Assembly: GCA_012515885.1 (NCBI GenBank)
Contig: JAAYXN010000377.1
Span: 1-6,255, forward strand
Source: Rhodococcus sp. (in: high G+C Gram-positive bacteria)
GTDB lineage: Bacteria; Actinomycetota; Actinomycetes; Mycobacteriales; Mycobacteriaceae
Direction: 5' to 3'
Length of the DNA stretch: 6,255 bases
Both the position numbers and the translations under genes were made by a program. Shown in pieces: positions 5,262 to 6,255 of the stretch (position 1 is the first letter of the stretch; each line of letters starts with the position of its first letter). The notes below the pieces were generated by a model. That model was not told the DNA's origin, ran no database searches, and saw nothing but the letters and a program-made list of their open reading frames with translations.

Positions 5262-6255
5262 CTACCCGACAATCAGTGGTTTGACGAGTTCTTCTGTGGG
5301 CGATGCATTTTCGCGGCGCTTGACCCAGTCGATGATGAACGCCACCGCGTCGTCGACGGGAACACCGTTGACCTGGGTGCCGTCGCGGAAACGGAAGCTC
5401 ACGGCGCCCGCTTCCACGTCCCGCTCGCCGGCGAGGAGCATGAACGGCACCTTCTGGGTGGTGTGGTTGCGGATCTTCTTCTGCATGCGGTCATCGCTGT
5501 GATCGACCTCGGCGCGGATGCCTTCTGCTTTGAGCTTGCCGATGACGTCGAAGAGGTGCTCTTCAAAGTCCGCAGCCACCGGAATACCCACGACCTGGAC
5601 GGGTGCGAGCCAGGCCGGGAAGGCGCCTGCGTAGTGCTCGGTGAGGACGCCGAAGAAGCGTTCGATGGAGCCGAACAGTGCCCGGTGGATCATGACGGGG
5701 CGGTGCTTGGCACCGTCCGAGCCGGTGTATTCGAGTTCGAAACGCTCGGGCAGGTTGAAGTCGAGCTGGATGGTCGACATCTGCCAGTTCCGGCCCAGTG
5801 CGTCTTTGACCTGGACGGAAATCTTGGGGCCGTAGAACGCGGCTCCACCCGGGTCCGGGACAAGATCCAGGCCGGACTTCTCGGCAACCTCACGCAGGGT
5901 GTCGGTGGCGGTCTCCCACAGTTCGTCGCTGCCGACGGACTTCTTCGGGTTCTTCGTCGACAACTCCAGGTAGTAGTCGTCGAGACCGTAGTCCTTGAGG
6001 ACGTCGAGAATGAAGGTGAGGACGGTGGTCAGCTCGTCGCGCATCTGCTCGGGGGTGCAGAAGATGTGCGCGTCGTCTTGGGTCATGCCGCGCACGCGAG
6101 TCAGGCCGTGGATGACGCCGGACTTTTCGTAGCGGTAGACGGAGCCGAATTCGAACATGCGCAGCGGCAGTTCACGGTAGGAGCGTCCACGCGACCGGAA
6201 AATTAGGTCGTGCATGGGGCAGTTCATCGGCTTGAGGTAGTAGTCCTGGCCGGGC
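5262..6255 (-). CDS. thrS: Threonyl-tRNA synthetase (C-terminal half; 5' end cut off)
   Basis: ThrRS charges tRNA-Thr with threonine. The window holds about 330 codons of a protein usually near 640-690 residues, so the TGS, editing and early catalytic parts lie beyond the right edge. The frame stays open to the edge: PGQDYYLKP precedes the Met at 6227, which is internal and not a start. Visible class II features are PMNCPMH (zinc ligand Cys, codon 6221-6219), motif 2 around RMFEFGSVYRYE, GMTQDDAHIF with the second zinc ligand His (codon 6068-6066), and motif 3 MIHRALFGSIERFFG with the third ligand His (codon 5687-5685). The anticodon-binding domain runs from APVQVVGIPV to near the end. The TAG stop is at 5264-5262, 11 bases before the HIT gene, so this gene probably leads the operon. 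Its promoter and any leader regulation are outside the window. Confidence 0.98.
   Translation of the reverse strand, partial: PGQDYYLKPMNCPMHDLIFRSRGRSYRELPLRMFEFGSVYRYEKSGVIHGLTRVRGMTQDDAHIFCTPEQMRDELTTVLTFILDVLKDYGLDDYYLELSTKNPKKSVGSDELWETATDTLREVAEKSGLDLVPDPGGAAFYGPKISVQVKDALGRNWQMSTIQLDFNLPERFELEYTGSDGAKHRPVMIHRALFGSIERFFGVLTEHYAGAFPAWLAPVQVVGIPVAADFEEHLFDVIGKLKAEGIRAEVDHSDDRMQKKIRNHTTQKVPFMLLAGERDVEAGAVSFRFRDGTQVNGVPVDDAVAFIIDWVKRRENASPTEELVKPLIVG

Noticed and set aside
5463..6206. Plus-strand open frame of 247 codons opposite thrS
   Set aside because: It is fully antisense to a conserved synthetase. Its Val/Gly/Asp-rich product is typical of reverse-frame shadows.
6225..6227. ATG at 6227 as the thrS start
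   Set aside because: It is the internal Met of the PMNCPMH motif. The frame continues upstream with YYLKP to the window edge, and the catalytic domain would be cut in half.
1..6255. Novel defence system, mobile element, CRISPR array or RNA gene
   Set aside because: All seven genes are recognised core functions in a conserved order. I saw no direct-repeat array, terminal inverted repeats, transposase motifs, tRNA-like or rRNA-like segment on either strand.

Overview
This is a high-GC actinobacterial window, almost certainly from a mycolic-acid-type actinobacterium (order Mycobacteriales: Mycobacterium, Rhodococcus, Gordonia, Corynebacterium and relatives). Two things point there. One is the presence of the phosphatidylinositol mannoside (PIM) pathway genes pgsA, patA and pimA. 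The other is a gene order matching, as I recall it, Mycobacterium tuberculosis Rv2614c to Rv2606c (thrS, HIT protein, pgsA1, patA, pimA, membrane/Nudix protein, pdxS; two extra genes lie before pdxS there). I cannot fix the genus from the sequence alone.

Every gene is on the minus strand, so transcription runs from right to left. From the right edge the order is: thrS (threonyl-tRNA synthetase, 5' end cut off by the window); a HIT-family Ap4A phosphorylase/hydrolase-like gene; pgsA (phosphatidylinositol phosphate synthase); patA (PIM acyltransferase); pimA (first mannosyltransferase of PIM synthesis); a membrane-anchored protein joining a LemA-like region to a Nudix domain; and pdxS (PLP synthase lyase subunit, 3' end cut off by the window). 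The first six genes are packed with overlaps or gaps of at most 22 bases, which suggests one operon with translational coupling. A 125-base gap before pdxS holds weak hairpins and a candidate promoter. There is no gene-free stretch over 300 bases.

The core of the operon makes the lipid anchor of PIM, lipomannan and lipoarabinomannan. PgsA condenses CDP-diacylglycerol with inositol 1-phosphate. After dephosphorylation by an enzyme not in this window, PimA adds mannose from GDP-mannose and PatA acylates that mannose. ThrRS can generate Ap4A as a side product and the HIT enzyme can remove it, which makes a sensible pair. The LemA-Nudix protein has no assigned substrate. PdxS belongs to vitamin B6 synthesis.

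I found no mobile element, CRISPR array, RNA gene, frameshift or sign of horizontal transfer. The region looks like conserved core genome. The least explained items are the LemA-Nudix fusion and a nine-codon minicistron bridging pimA to it.
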